Shown piece after piece: positions 51,737 to 60,443 of a stretch of 64,000 nucleotides of DNA. The notes under the pieces are model-generated. The model was not told the origin of the DNA. It did no database searches and saw nothing but the letters and a program-made list of their open reading frames with translations. Source of the DNA: VXYL01 sp965116935 (GTDB lineage: Bacteria > Pseudomonadota > Gammaproteobacteria > Pseudomonadales > Azotimanducaceae). Position 1 is the first letter of the stretch. Each line of letters starts with the position of its first letter. A program made the translations under genes and the position numbers. Location of the stretch: positions 3,100,001 to 3,164,000 of the forward strand of contig OZ220737.1 of the NCBI GenBank assembly GCA_965116935.1. The letters are read 5' to 3'.

Positions 51737-53941
51737 TCAATCGGGTCCGAGCTCGGCCAGAGTTGCGAGGTGGCGCTTGGTTTCTGGGGATTGGGGGTCG
51801 TCTAGGTAGATCACCAGGGTTGAGAGGAGGTTTGGGTCCCACGGCCAGCGTTCGATGCCGGTGCGGAGGGTTTCGAGGGCGGCGGTGCGGTGGCCGAGGG
51901 AGTGCTGCGCTACGGCGTGGATGTACAGGAAGCGGGCGGATGCGTCCGGCGTTGCGGCGGCCTTCGCGAGGGGCGCGAGCGCTTCGTGGTGGCGGCCTGA
52001 GCGGACTAGGTGCAGGCCGTACGCGACGTTGGCGATGGGGCTGTCCGGTGCCACCCTGATGGCGCGTGTGAGAAGTTCGCCGGCCTTGGGTTCTTGGCCG
52101 TGGCGTTTGAGGAAGTCGGCGTAGTCGACCAGGGCCGGCACGGACGTTGGGTCGATCGTGAGGGCGCGTTCAAAGGCGGCGCGGGCGGCGGCTGGCTGGC
52201 CGAGGCGATCCTCTAGGTTGGCGCGCATCCTCTGTGTCTCGGCAAGGTCGGCCGTGGGCTCCAGCAACCGGCGTTGCTCGGCGAAGAGGTCGCGCGTCGC
52301 TGCGAGCGCCTTGGCCGGCAGTGCCGGAACGATGTCGGCAAGGGCGACCGCCGTCTCGAAGCGAACGCTTGCCACGGGGTCGTTCATGTGCGGCGCGAGC
52401 AGGCGCCAGCGCTCGGCCGGTGGCTGGCCTTGGGCGCCGGCGACGGCGCCCCGGCGCACCAACGGCTCCGAATCTCGGAGCCCAAGTTCCAGCAGTGCCT
52501 GCACTTTGTGCGAAGGCAGCGCGGCCGCCTGCGCCAAGAGACTGGCCTTGACCATCGGCGGCGTGTCGCCAGCAATCAGCGCGTGCAGGGCGTCTGCCGC
52601 AGCGGGATCGCCGCGGTACAGGCGCTGGGAAAGGCGCGCCCAATGTTCCTTCTCCGTGAAACCCCAATCGCGTAGCTTGCCTTGCGCCCACGCGTCGGAG
52701 CGGCCCTCATGGCAACCCGTGCAGGCGTTCGGCACGCCGAGTTCTGCCGACAAGCCCGGGCGGGGGATCGGAAAGGCGTGGTCGCGGCGCGGATCGACAC
52801 CCATGTAGGTGCGCGCCGGCATGTGGCAGTCGATGCAGGCGCTGCCCGGGGTTCCGGCGGCATGATGGTGGTGGGTGGGAACATCGTAGCTGGCGGCGGG
52901 ATGGCACTGGGCGCAGACCGCGTTGCCCTGTGCCACCAGATTGCCGCTGTGCGGATCGTGGCAGTTGCCACAGGTGACGCCTCGGGCATGCATCCGGCTT
53001 TGCAGGAAGGAGCCGAGGACGAAGACCTCCTCGCGAATCTGCCCGTCGGGAAAGTAATGCACGCCGCCTGGCAGTTCGATGCGATAGGCGTCATGGAACG
53101 GTTTGCCCTGTGCATCGGCGCCGAGCGGCATGCGCAGCGCATGGCAACCCCCGCACTGGTCGATTTCGCGGGAGTCGCCGGCCTTGTCGGGTGTCGCGAT
53201 CCGTTCGCCGGGGGCGAGGTGCCAGGCGATGGGGGGCGAGGGTCCGTCCGCGAAGCCGGCGTGGGGCACGCTGCCGGTGGTTCCGTCGCTGGCGTGGGCC
53301 AGATGCGCCGCCGCGTTCCCGTGACAGGCCACGCAAGTGACGTTGGCCGCCGCGTAGGTTGTGTCCATGTGCCCGGAGGCGTCCATCGACTTGGTCACGT
53401 TAGTCGAATGACAGGCCGCGCACTGACTCCCCCAGTTCATGGCGTGTCCGGTCCAGAAGAAAGGGTGTCCGGGCGTCACCGCCTCGTCCGGCTGCAGGTG
53501 GAACCACCGCTGCCCGCCCTGCGCGCGAGCTCGGTCGTCCCACGCCACATCGAACGCTTGCAGCCGGGAGTCGCCGGCATCGAGGAGATACTGCTGCAGC
53601 GGTCTCCAGCCGAACGTGTAGCGCACGGGGAATACGCCACGCTCGCCGGATGCGCCGACGGTCTCCACGCGGTACTCGTTCCCGGTGCGGAAGAAACGGC
53701 TCTCGATGCCGTGGAATGTCACGCGCACATCCGAGAAATCGCCGCGCACGGCGTCACCCTCGGCAAGGCGCATGGACTGGAAATGATCCGACCGCCGCCA
53801 CGCCTCGAACTGCGGCTGGTGGCAGTCGGGGCACACCTCCGGGGGCGTTGGCGCCGCGTCGGTCTCTGCCACGGCTGCGTCTAGGCCCCCTGAGCAGGCG
53901 GCAAGCACGAGCGCGGCACCGATCTGTCGCCCAATCAGCAT
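51737..53941 (-). CDS. octaheme cytochrome c with TPR repeats
   Basis: This 734-residue secreted protein has a signal (LIGRQIGAALVLAACSGGLD, possibly a lipoprotein Cys). Eight CxxCH heme motifs follow: CPDCH, CAACH, CVACH, CGGCH, CGNCH, CAQCH, CIDCH and CTGCH. The last 300 residues form HEAT/TPR-like helices (LEDRLGQPAAARAAFERALT and VDYADFLKRHGQEPKAGELL). The layout matches multiheme cytochromes of the NrfA/c554 type fused to TPRs. It probably moves electrons in the periplasm in a process not identifiable here. The start is an ATG with no clear ribosome site. Confidence 0.85.
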   Translation of the reverse strand: MLIGRQIGAALVLAACSGGLDAAVAETDAAPTPPEVCPDCHQPQFEAWRRSDHFQSMRLAEGDAVRGDFSDVRVTFHGIESRFFRTGNEYRVETVGASGERGVFPVRYTFGWRPLQQYLLDAGDSRLQAFDVAWDDRARAQGGQRWFHLQPDEAVTPGHPFFWTGHAMNWGSQCAACHSTNVTKSMDASGHMDTTYAAANVTCVACHGNAAAHLAHASDGTTGSVPHAGFADGPSPPIAWHLAPGERIATPDKAGDSREIDQCGGCHALRMPLGADAQGKPFHDAYRIELPGGVHYFPDGQIREEVFVLGSFLQSRMHARGVTCGNCHDPHSGNLVAQGNAVCAQCHPAASYDVPTHHHHAAGTPGSACIDCHMPARTYMGVDPRRDHAFPIPRPGLSAELGVPNACTGCHEGRSDAWAQGKLRDWGFTEKEHWARLSQRLYRGDPAAADALHALIAGDTPPMVKASLLAQAAALPSHKVQALLELGLRDSEPLVRRGAVAGAQGQPPAERWRLLAPHMNDPVASVRFETAVALADIVPALPAKALAATRDLFAEQRRLLEPTADLAETQRMRANLEDRLGQPAAARAAFERALTIDPTSVPALVDYADFLKRHGQEPKAGELLTRAIRVAPDSPIANVAYGLHLVRSGRHHEALAPLAKAAATPDASARFLYIHAVAQHSLGHRTAALETLRTGIERWPWDPNLLSTLVIYLDDPQSPETKRHLATLAELGPD

Positions 53942-53989
53942 CAGCCGTCCGGCCCGCCTGCCGCCAACCGTGCAGATGCGACGGCCCGC

Positions 53990-56311
53990 CTACTGCCTCG
54001 CCATCGCTGCGCGTGCTTCACGTTCGGATTCGTCGCGCCTGTCCCTTTCCGTAGGACGACGCGCAAGCGTGAAAGTCACCTTCTTGATCCTGCCGGGGTA
54101 GGCGAAGGGCGGTTGGTAGTCGCGGTTGATCGGAGCGATTGCCCGCCCCAGGTCCATGCCGGTGCTCGACAGCATTCCGAGCAGCCGGGGGATGTGGCCT
54201 TGCGCCACCACCTCGCCGTCGATCTTGAGTTGCACGGCGGCCTGCCGTTCCGGCAGACGCTGCACCGCAACCGCCACCACATGCTCGCCGCCGTCGAGTG
54301 CGGTCGGCGCCACGACCTTCGTGTGGGCGTGGAAGCAGTTGTAGTCAAAGTGCAGCCGGCCGCCCAGGATGTAGAGGGCGAATCCCGAGTTGATGGTGCC
54401 GCGATTGACCAAGGCGCCGTCGCCGCCCTCTTTTCTTGCGAGGGGTTCCCCCTCGCGCTCCCCGGCTGAGGGCTCTGAATGCACGAGTTCCACTTCGGTG
54501 GTCCAGCCGCGCCCGGCCGAGGGGCAGGCATCCGAGACGATGTGGGAGACGGGCGGGTAGTACACGAACACCTCCCGCGCCGTCGGCAGCCCGGGTCGCC
54601 GGGCGGCGCGGAAGGTCTGCGCCATGGGACGGTCGTCGAGCGGCAGCACGCCGTGCTTCTCGGCTTCCTGCCACCAGAGATCAACCATTGCCCGCAGGCG
54701 CTCGGGCTGCTCCTCGGCGAGGTTGTTGGTTTCGGAGAAGTCCTCGTCCAGGTGGTAGAGCTCCCACTGGTCATCGTCGTCCCAGGAGGCGCCCTGCACG
54801 TGCCGCACCACGGCCTTCCAGCCGTCTTGCCAGATGCCGCGATGGCCGAGCATTTCGAAATACTGCACGGATCGCCCGGGCTTGGCGTCGGCCGAGGCAA
54901 GGGTCGGCGCGAGCGAGGCACCGTGCAGCGGCATCTGCGCCACGCCCCGGAACTCCTTGGGCGCCTCGGTGCCGGAGAGTTCGAGGATGGTCGGCATGAT
55001 GTCGATGGCGTGGCAGAAGGAGCGGCGGATGGTGCCTTTCTCCTTGAGGGCTCTCGGCCAATGGACGATCAGCGGATCGCGCACGCCGCCGGCATGGGTG
55101 TTCTGCTTGTACCACTTGAGCGGCGTATTGCCCACCTGCGACCAGCCCCAGGGAATGTTGGAGTGGCTTTCGGGGCCGCCGATGTCGTCGATTCGCTGTA
55201 CCGCCTCGTCCACGTCTTCCATCAGCCCGTTGAACCACCGCATCTCGTCGAAGACGCCGGTGGGGCCGCCTTCTTGGCTCGCACCGTTGTCCGACATGAC
55301 GATGAGGAGGGTGTCGTCGAGTCGATCGACTTCCTTGAGAAAGGCAACCAGTCGGCCGATCTCAGCGTCGGTGTGGTCGAGCTGCGCAGCGAACGCTTCC
55401 TGCAACCGGGCGGCGAACCGGCGTTCGTTGGCTGAGAGTTCGGCCCACGGCCTGACGCCCGGGTTCAGCGGTGCGAGGCCCGTGTCTTCCGGGATGATGC
55501 CAAGGGCCTTCTGGCGCTCGAACCATTCGGCTCGGATGGCGTCCCAGCCAGCATCGAACCTGCCTCGGTACTTGTCGCGGTAAGCCTTTGGTGATTGGTG
55601 CGGGGAGTGGGTTGCGCCGAAGGCGAGGTAGAGGAAGAAGGGGCGTTCCGGCACGAGCGAAATCTGGTCGCGCAGCATGGCGATGGATCGGTCCACCACA
55701 TCCTCGGAGACGTGGTAGCCGGCCTCGGGCAGCGCCGGGGCCTCAATGTGGTGATTGTCGCTGGTGAGTTCCGGGTAGAACTGGTCCGTCTCGCCCTGCA
55801 TGAAGCCGTAGAAGCGGTCGAATCCCCGCTGCAGCGGCCAGTTGTGAAAAGGCCCGGCCGCCGAGCACTCCGCCATCGGTGTCAGGTGCCACTTGCCGGC
55901 CGCGTACGTGCCGTAGCCCGCCCCGCGCAGCACGTCCGCCACCGTGGCCGCCGACGGCGGCAGGAAGCCGCGCATGTTGGGAAAGCCCGTGTCCATGTTC
56001 GACACGCCCCGCATCCCGACGGCGTGATGGTTGCGCCCGCTCAAGAGGCACGCCCGCGTCGGCGAACAGAGCGCGGTGGTGTGGAAGTTGACGTAGCGCA
56101 GGCCCCTGCCGGCCAGGGCGTCGATGTTCGGCGTCTCGATCGTCGAGCCGTAGCAGCCAAAATGCGAAAAGCCGGTGTCGTCGAGCACCACCAGCACGAC
56201 GTTGGGCTTGCCGCTCCCCGTCTTCGGAACCGGCCACCACGGTTCGGACTCGTACACCGTCCGCCCGATCCGCCCCTCGAACGGCTCCCCCGACGGGTGC
56301 TTGTAGTTCAT
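53990..56311 (-). CDS. sulfatase, arylsulfatase type (CSPTR)
   Basis: This 773-residue sulfatase has metal-binding VVLVVLDDTGFSHFG, the formylglycine site CSPTRACLLSG (C82), GKWHLTP and an SDNGASQEGG metal motif. A C-terminal extension follows (from about residue 540) with a beta-rich segment (GFALYILGGRLHFDYNCF). There is no clear signal peptide, so it may be cytoplasmic. The ATG at 56311 follows GGGGA. It requires an FGly-generating enzyme not found here. It is the first of three sulfatases within 8 kb. Confidence 0.9.
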   Translation of the reverse strand: MNYKHPSGEPFEGRIGRTVYESEPWWPVPKTGSGKPNVVLVVLDDTGFSHFGCYGSTIETPNIDALAGRGLRYVNFHTTALCSPTRACLLSGRNHHAVGMRGVSNMDTGFPNMRGFLPPSAATVADVLRGAGYGTYAAGKWHLTPMAECSAAGPFHNWPLQRGFDRFYGFMQGETDQFYPELTSDNHHIEAPALPEAGYHVSEDVVDRSIAMLRDQISLVPERPFFLYLAFGATHSPHQSPKAYRDKYRGRFDAGWDAIRAEWFERQKALGIIPEDTGLAPLNPGVRPWAELSANERRFAARLQEAFAAQLDHTDAEIGRLVAFLKEVDRLDDTLLIVMSDNGASQEGGPTGVFDEMRWFNGLMEDVDEAVQRIDDIGGPESHSNIPWGWSQVGNTPLKWYKQNTHAGGVRDPLIVHWPRALKEKGTIRRSFCHAIDIMPTILELSGTEAPKEFRGVAQMPLHGASLAPTLASADAKPGRSVQYFEMLGHRGIWQDGWKAVVRHVQGASWDDDDQWELYHLDEDFSETNNLAEEQPERLRAMVDLWWQEAEKHGVLPLDDRPMAQTFRAARRPGLPTAREVFVYYPPVSHIVSDACPSAGRGWTTEVELVHSEPSAGEREGEPLARKEGGDGALVNRGTINSGFALYILGGRLHFDYNCFHAHTKVVAPTALDGGEHVVAVAVQRLPERQAAVQLKIDGEVVAQGHIPRLLGMLSSTGMDLGRAIAPINRDYQPPFAYPGRIKKVTFTLARRPTERDRRDESEREARAAMARQ

Positions 56312-56458
56312 GGATTTCCCCAATGCCTGTCAGATGTCGCGCGCATTGTGCCGCAGCTCGTTGCCAGCATCGGCATCCATTTGCGGCGGGAGTCCTCGGC
56401 CGGTGGGGCAAAGCCAAGCGCCGGTTAGGTTGGCTTCAACATCTGGTAAGTTGAGGTC

Positions 56459-56794
56459 GTGAAACGCAGCGACCTCCTCGAACACTTGCGCCTGACGCAC
56501 TTCGAGTCCGGCGATCGCGAGTTCGCCTTGGCGGATGCCGGCCGCATTGCCCGGTTTCTGCAGGCCAGCGGCGCAAAGCGGGTGGTTGGAATCGGCTCTG
56601 CATTCAACCCCGCCCGCCCATTCACGCACCGCTCCGACATCGATCTCGTCGCTACAGGCATCGACCCGGGACGCTTCTTCGCCGTGTCGGCCGAGGCACA
56701 GGCCCTCACGAGCCTGCCCTTGGACCTCACGCCAACAGAATCCGCAACGCCCGCGCTCCTGCGCGTGGTGGATGACGAGGGAGTGGAGCTTTGA
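56459..56794 (+). CDS. MNT-type nucleotidyltransferase antitoxin
   Basis: This 111-residue protein has the minimal nucleotidyltransferase motif: GIGSAFNPARPFTHRSDIDL with G45, S47 and D60/D62. In MNT-HEPN pairs it modifies (AMPylates) and silences the HEPN toxin. It starts at a GTG (56459) and ends with TTGA overlapping the TTG start of the HEPN gene. The first residue of the motif is preceded by a helical N-terminus. Confidence 0.85.
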   Translation: MKRSDLLEHLRLTHFESGDREFALADAGRIARFLQASGAKRVVGIGSAFNPARPFTHRSDIDLVATGIDPGRFFAVSAEAQALTSLPLDLTPTESATPALLRVVDDEGVEL

Positions 56795-57261
56795 AGCCCG
56801 AAGAGGTGCTGGCCCGACGACTTCGGGCGGAAGTCGAGAGCGAACTCGATGGCTTGGCCGCCCTTGGGCGGGAGTTTGCGGAGCGACCCCAAACAGAAGA
56901 CTCGTACGCGCTCCGTGCCCGAGGCTCCCTGCTCCACGACTTCTACAACGCCGTGGAACGGGTGTTCGTGCGCATTGCGCGAGAACTGAACGGCGGCGTG
57001 CCCCAGGCGGAACAGTGGCATCAGCAACTGCTCGACGACATGCGGCTGGACATTCCCAAAGTGCGCCCGCCGGTCATTGACGATGGTCTCGCGAAGGCAC
57101 TCGGTGAGTACCTACGTTTCCGGCATGTATTCCGCAACGTGTATGGATCGGTGTTGGAGGTCGAACGGCTCGTGCCGCTTGAAGACCGGTTGCCGGCGAC
57201 GCTGGCCGCGTTCGAGCAACAGCTACGGGCGTTTCTGTCGTGGATGGTTGACGACGCCTGA
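56791..57261 (+). CDS. HEPN-domain ribonuclease toxin (HepT-like)
   Basis: This 156-residue helical protein has a HEPN core with YLRFRHVFRNVYG near residue 110. The RX4-6H motif of HepT toxins appears as R-X4-N-X-Y, a variant seen in some relatives. The first half holds the ASLLHDFYNAVERVF-type helix (here GSLLHDFYNAVERVFVRIA). It overlaps the MNT antitoxin by four bases with a TTG start. The pair is a toxin-antitoxin system standing alone between the sulfatase and the dehalogenase. Confidence 0.82.
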   Translation: MKPEEVLARRLRAEVESELDGLAALGREFAERPQTEDSYALRARGSLLHDFYNAVERVFVRIARELNGGVPQAEQWHQQLLDDMRLDIPKVRPPVIDDGLAKALGEYLRFRHVFRNVYGSVLEVERLVPLEDRLPATLAAFEQQLRAFLSWMVDDA

Positions 57262-57278
57262 TCCGGGCCTGCGCGTCG

Positions 57279-57345
57279 AAGTCCGACAGGCTGCTGGGAG
57301 GCCGCGCGGTAGAACGCAGTCGTAGGGGACGGGGTTGCCCGTCCC
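57279..57345. repeat. R4 copy and hairpin repeat
   Basis: R4 (AAGTCCGACAGGCTGCT) lies at 57279-57295. A GTAGGGGACGGGGTTGCCCG hairpin unit begins at 57322. Both lie between convergent genes. Confidence 0.6.
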
Positions 57346-57372
57346 GTGTCGAGAATGTTGAGGTCCCGGCGG

Positions 57373-58395
57373 CTAGCTCGTGCGAACGAAGTCCGAGACG
57401 ATGCCAGCGAGGACTTCGCCGCGGCCCTCCTGGAGGAAATGGCCGCCGCCCTTGATGGTTTGGTGCGGCTGCCCTTGCGTGCCCGGCACTCGGTCTCGGA
57501 ACAGTGCGTCGGCGCCGCCGGTGACGGGGTCGTTGTCGGTGAACGCGCACAGGAAGGGTTTGCGCCACTCGCGGAACACCTTCCAGGCGGCGATCTGCTC
57601 GGCCACGCAAGGCGCATCCGGCAGCAGCGGCACCTGCCTAGGCATGGCGCGGGGGCCCATCTTGTAACTCGGGTCCGGGAACGGGGCGTCGTAGGCCGCG
57701 ACTTCCTCCGGTGTCAGCGGGCTCCCTCCGCCTCCGGCGACGCTCATGCCGACCATCATACCGATGGGCAGGTCCTCGGTCTCCCAGGTCCACTTCTGCC
57801 AATAGGCGAACTTGCTCTCGCGTGCCTCTGGATCGATGGAGGCGAGGGCGGCGGCCATCTCCTGCATGGATGGCGTGGGCGTGGCTGGGCTGAGGAACTC
57901 CTTGACGGCACGCAGGCGGTCTTCCGGCATGTCGAGGGCCAGCGGCAGACCGGTGTTGGCCGCAACGATGCGGTCGAAGCGATCCGGGTTCTCGGCGGCC
58001 ATGCGCAGGCCGACCAACCCGCCCCAGTCCTGGCCGACAAGGGTTGCACCTTGCACCTCGTTGGCGGTGAGCCACGCGATAAGCCACTCCACCTGCCGGT
58101 TGTAGCTGTAGTCCTCGCGCCGCGTCGGCTTGTCCGAGCGGCCGAAGCCGACCAGGTCCGGCGCCAGCACGCGCAGGCCGTCGGCGACGAGCACCGGGAT
58201 CATCTTGCGGTAGAGATAGCTCCACGTCGGTTGCCCATGCATGCAGAGCACGATGGGCCCGTCGCCCGGCCCCTCGTCGAGGTGGTGGATGCGCAAGGTG
58301 CCCCCCTCGCCATCGGCGACGTTCGTGTAGTGCGGCTCGAAGGGGAAGCCGGGCAGGTTGGCAAAGCGTTCTTCGGGAGTGCGCAGGACTTGCAT
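57373..58395 (-). CDS. haloalkane dehalogenase
   Basis: This 340-residue alpha/beta hydrolase of the haloalkane dehalogenase family (subfamily like DhlA) has HGQPTWSYLYRK (oxyanion/halide region) and VGQDWGGLVGLR (nucleophile D123, halide-binding W124). Further motifs are FTDNDPVTGG (acid) and KGGGHFLQEGRGE (catalytic His). It would split a carbon-halogen bond to give an alcohol. Some relatives are esterases or epoxide hydrolases, but QDWGG favours dehalogenase. It lies upstream of a convergent toxin pair and beside a sulfatase. Confidence 0.88.
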   Translation of the reverse strand: MQVLRTPEERFANLPGFPFEPHYTNVADGEGGTLRIHHLDEGPGDGPIVLCMHGQPTWSYLYRKMIPVLVADGLRVLAPDLVGFGRSDKPTRREDYSYNRQVEWLIAWLTANEVQGATLVGQDWGGLVGLRMAAENPDRFDRIVAANTGLPLALDMPEDRLRAVKEFLSPATPTPSMQEMAAALASIDPEARESKFAYWQKWTWETEDLPIGMMVGMSVAGGGGSPLTPEEVAAYDAPFPDPSYKMGPRAMPRQVPLLPDAPCVAEQIAAWKVFREWRKPFLCAFTDNDPVTGGADALFRDRVPGTQGQPHQTIKGGGHFLQEGRGEVLAGIVSDFVRTS

Positions 58396-58411
58396 TGGGT
58401 TGTTCCTGTGT

Positions 58412-60304
58412 TCAGCGAGGATTGAGTTGCGTGCGGCGGCGCTGCCGGATGAGCCTGACGAGGGCTGCGATCAGCACGGTGCCGAGGCCGGAACCGGCGA
58501 CCAGCCAGCCGAGGTTTGCCATCGTGCGGTCGAACAGATAGTTGATGAGGAGTTGCCGTCCGGGGGAGTAGGAGGCGGGCACTTCCCGCACACCGACGCG
58601 CTCGGCGTAGGCTTGGTAGTCGGAGAGCAGTTCCTCAAGCCGCTCTGGTTCGGCGGCGGCGAGGTCGCGGGTCTCGCCCGGGTCCGCTTCGATGTCGAAC
58701 AGGCGCCAGCGTCCGTCGCCCTCCGGGGCGCCGACTCGAACCAGCTTGTGCGCGCCCTTGAAGACGCCGGCGTGGCCGGCGGTCTCGAAGCCGATGGCGG
58801 CGTCGGCGGGGTGGATGCTGGCGGCGAGGTCGCGTAGCGCCGGAGCCAGGCTCAGCCCGGTGATTGGGTGCTTGCCGGCCGGCTTTGTGTCACTCGTGCC
58901 GGTGAGTTCGAGCAGGGTCGGCACGATGTCGGTCGCATGGGCGAAGGCGGCCGCGACTCCCCTGGCGTGGACACCGGGCCCCGACATGATGAGCGGCACG
59001 CGGATTCCGCCTTCTCCGCCGTGGAATTTGTAGTAGGCGAGCGGTGCCGCTGCCGCGCGAGCGAAGTGCGGGCCAATGATGGCGTAGCTGCCTCGCTCGC
59101 CGAGGGTCTCAAGGTCGCGGCGATAGCCGACGCTTTCGGCCCACGAGTCGAAGACGGCGCTTGCGGCCGGGTCGCCAGCTTCCGGGCCGTTGTCGGACAG
59201 CACGACGAAGACAGTGTTCTCGGCGAGATCTGCCCCAGTCAGATAGTCGACCAGCCGGCCAAAGTGGTGATCCATCGCTTCGAGCATGCCTGCGTTGACC
59301 GCCATGTTCTTGGCGGCGAACGCTTTTTCGTCGGGTGTCAGGGCTTCCCAGTCGGCTTGCTCGGGAGTGTCTGCGGGCGGGGCCGTGGTCGGGAAGACGC
59401 CGGCCGCAACGGCACCCTGGTGGCGAGTTCGCCGCAGCGCGTCCCAGCCCTCGTCGTAAGCTCCCATGTAGCGCTCGGTGAACTCGCGCGGCGCCTGCAC
59501 CGGCAAATGCACCGCCTGAAAGCCGAGGTAGGCGAAGAAGGGGCTTGGGTTCGCGGCCGCTTGGTCCGCGTCGATGAAGTCGACGAGTGTGTCCACAAGG
59601 TGCTCGGAAGAGTAGAAATCGTCCGGCAGGTCGGTGGGCTCGCCGTCGGCGAACCAGGGCGGCGGTTCGTCGTAGATGGGAAGGTAGGGCTTCTTTTCGT
59701 AGTTGTCGGCGCCGGTTGCATCGAGGGCGAACGTTCGGTCGAAGCCCCTCGCGCTCGGCAGCGAAGACGCCGTGTGGCCAAGGTTCCACTTGCCGCTGAG
59801 ATACGTTCGGTAGCCGGCTGCGCTGAGGCGGCTCGCGATCGTCACCACATCCGTGCGCAGCTCCCCCTCGTAGCCGGGCCGGCCGCGATGGCGCAGCGGC
59901 GTGGCGACGTAGAGGCTGGCAACGCCGGCGAGGTGGGAATCCACCCCCGTCAGCAGCATGGCCCGGGTCGGCGAGCACATCGGCGAGACGTGGAAGTTGC
60001 TGAACCGCACGCCGTTTGCGGCGATGGCGTCGATGTGCGGCGTGCGGATTTCGCTGCCGTAGGCGCCGAAGTCCGAGAACCCCACATCGTCCGCCACCAC
60101 CATCACTACATTCGGCCGCTGTGGCGGTTCTGCGGCCAACGCCGAGGGCGGCGCGAGAGTGGCGGCCAGGGCAACGGCGAGGAGCCTGCACGGTAGAAGG
60201 CGGCGCTGACCCTGCTTGGGGCATCCATCCCTCCGATGCGCCGGCGGGCGAGTCGACGAGGTTCCGTCGCAGGGGTCCGATTGCGTGATGTCCTGTCCTC
60301 CCAT
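58412..60304 (-). CDS. sulfatase with signal peptide and C-terminal membrane anchor
   Basis: This 630-residue sulfatase has a signal (RLLAVALAATLAPPSALAAE), metal site VVMVVADDVGFSDFG, formylglycine site CSPTRAMLLTG (C110), GKWNLGH, and VLSDNGPEAGD. Near the end a transmembrane helix (LGWLVAGSGLGTVLIAALVR) with a basic tail (RQRRRTQ) anchors it to the inner membrane facing the periplasm. The start is uncertain because about 35 residues precede the signal; a later start may exist. It follows the dehalogenase gene and is divergent from the next sulfatase. Confidence 0.88.
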   Translation of the reverse strand: MGGQDITQSDPCDGTSSTRPPAHRRDGCPKQGQRRLLPCRLLAVALAATLAPPSALAAEPPQRPNVVMVVADDVGFSDFGAYGSEIRTPHIDAIAANGVRFSNFHVSPMCSPTRAMLLTGVDSHLAGVASLYVATPLRHRGRPGYEGELRTDVVTIASRLSAAGYRTYLSGKWNLGHTASSLPSARGFDRTFALDATGADNYEKKPYLPIYDEPPPWFADGEPTDLPDDFYSSEHLVDTLVDFIDADQAAANPSPFFAYLGFQAVHLPVQAPREFTERYMGAYDEGWDALRRTRHQGAVAAGVFPTTAPPADTPEQADWEALTPDEKAFAAKNMAVNAGMLEAMDHHFGRLVDYLTGADLAENTVFVVLSDNGPEAGDPAASAVFDSWAESVGYRRDLETLGERGSYAIIGPHFARAAAAPLAYYKFHGGEGGIRVPLIMSGPGVHARGVAAAFAHATDIVPTLLELTGTSDTKPAGKHPITGLSLAPALRDLAASIHPADAAIGFETAGHAGVFKGAHKLVRVGAPEGDGRWRLFDIEADPGETRDLAAAEPERLEELLSDYQAYAERVGVREVPASYSPGRQLLINYLFDRTMANLGWLVAGSGLGTVLIAALVRLIRQRRRTQLNPR

Positions 60305-60443
60305 GGGCGTTGGGCATGCGAGGGGAGGGTGCCCGGCTCCCCCGCTGATTCAATGAAGGTCCGACGCGCGACACTAGACCACCGATGGCCGGGAATGTCA
60401 TTACAATTCCCGCGCGGGCGCAGGCTCGACGAGGGGGATTTGG

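Noticed and set aside
54050..54060. A GTAGGACGA match inside the sulfatase gene.
   Set aside because: Only the nine-base core matches. The GT-rich continuation of R1 is missing and the gene is uninterrupted, so this is chance.
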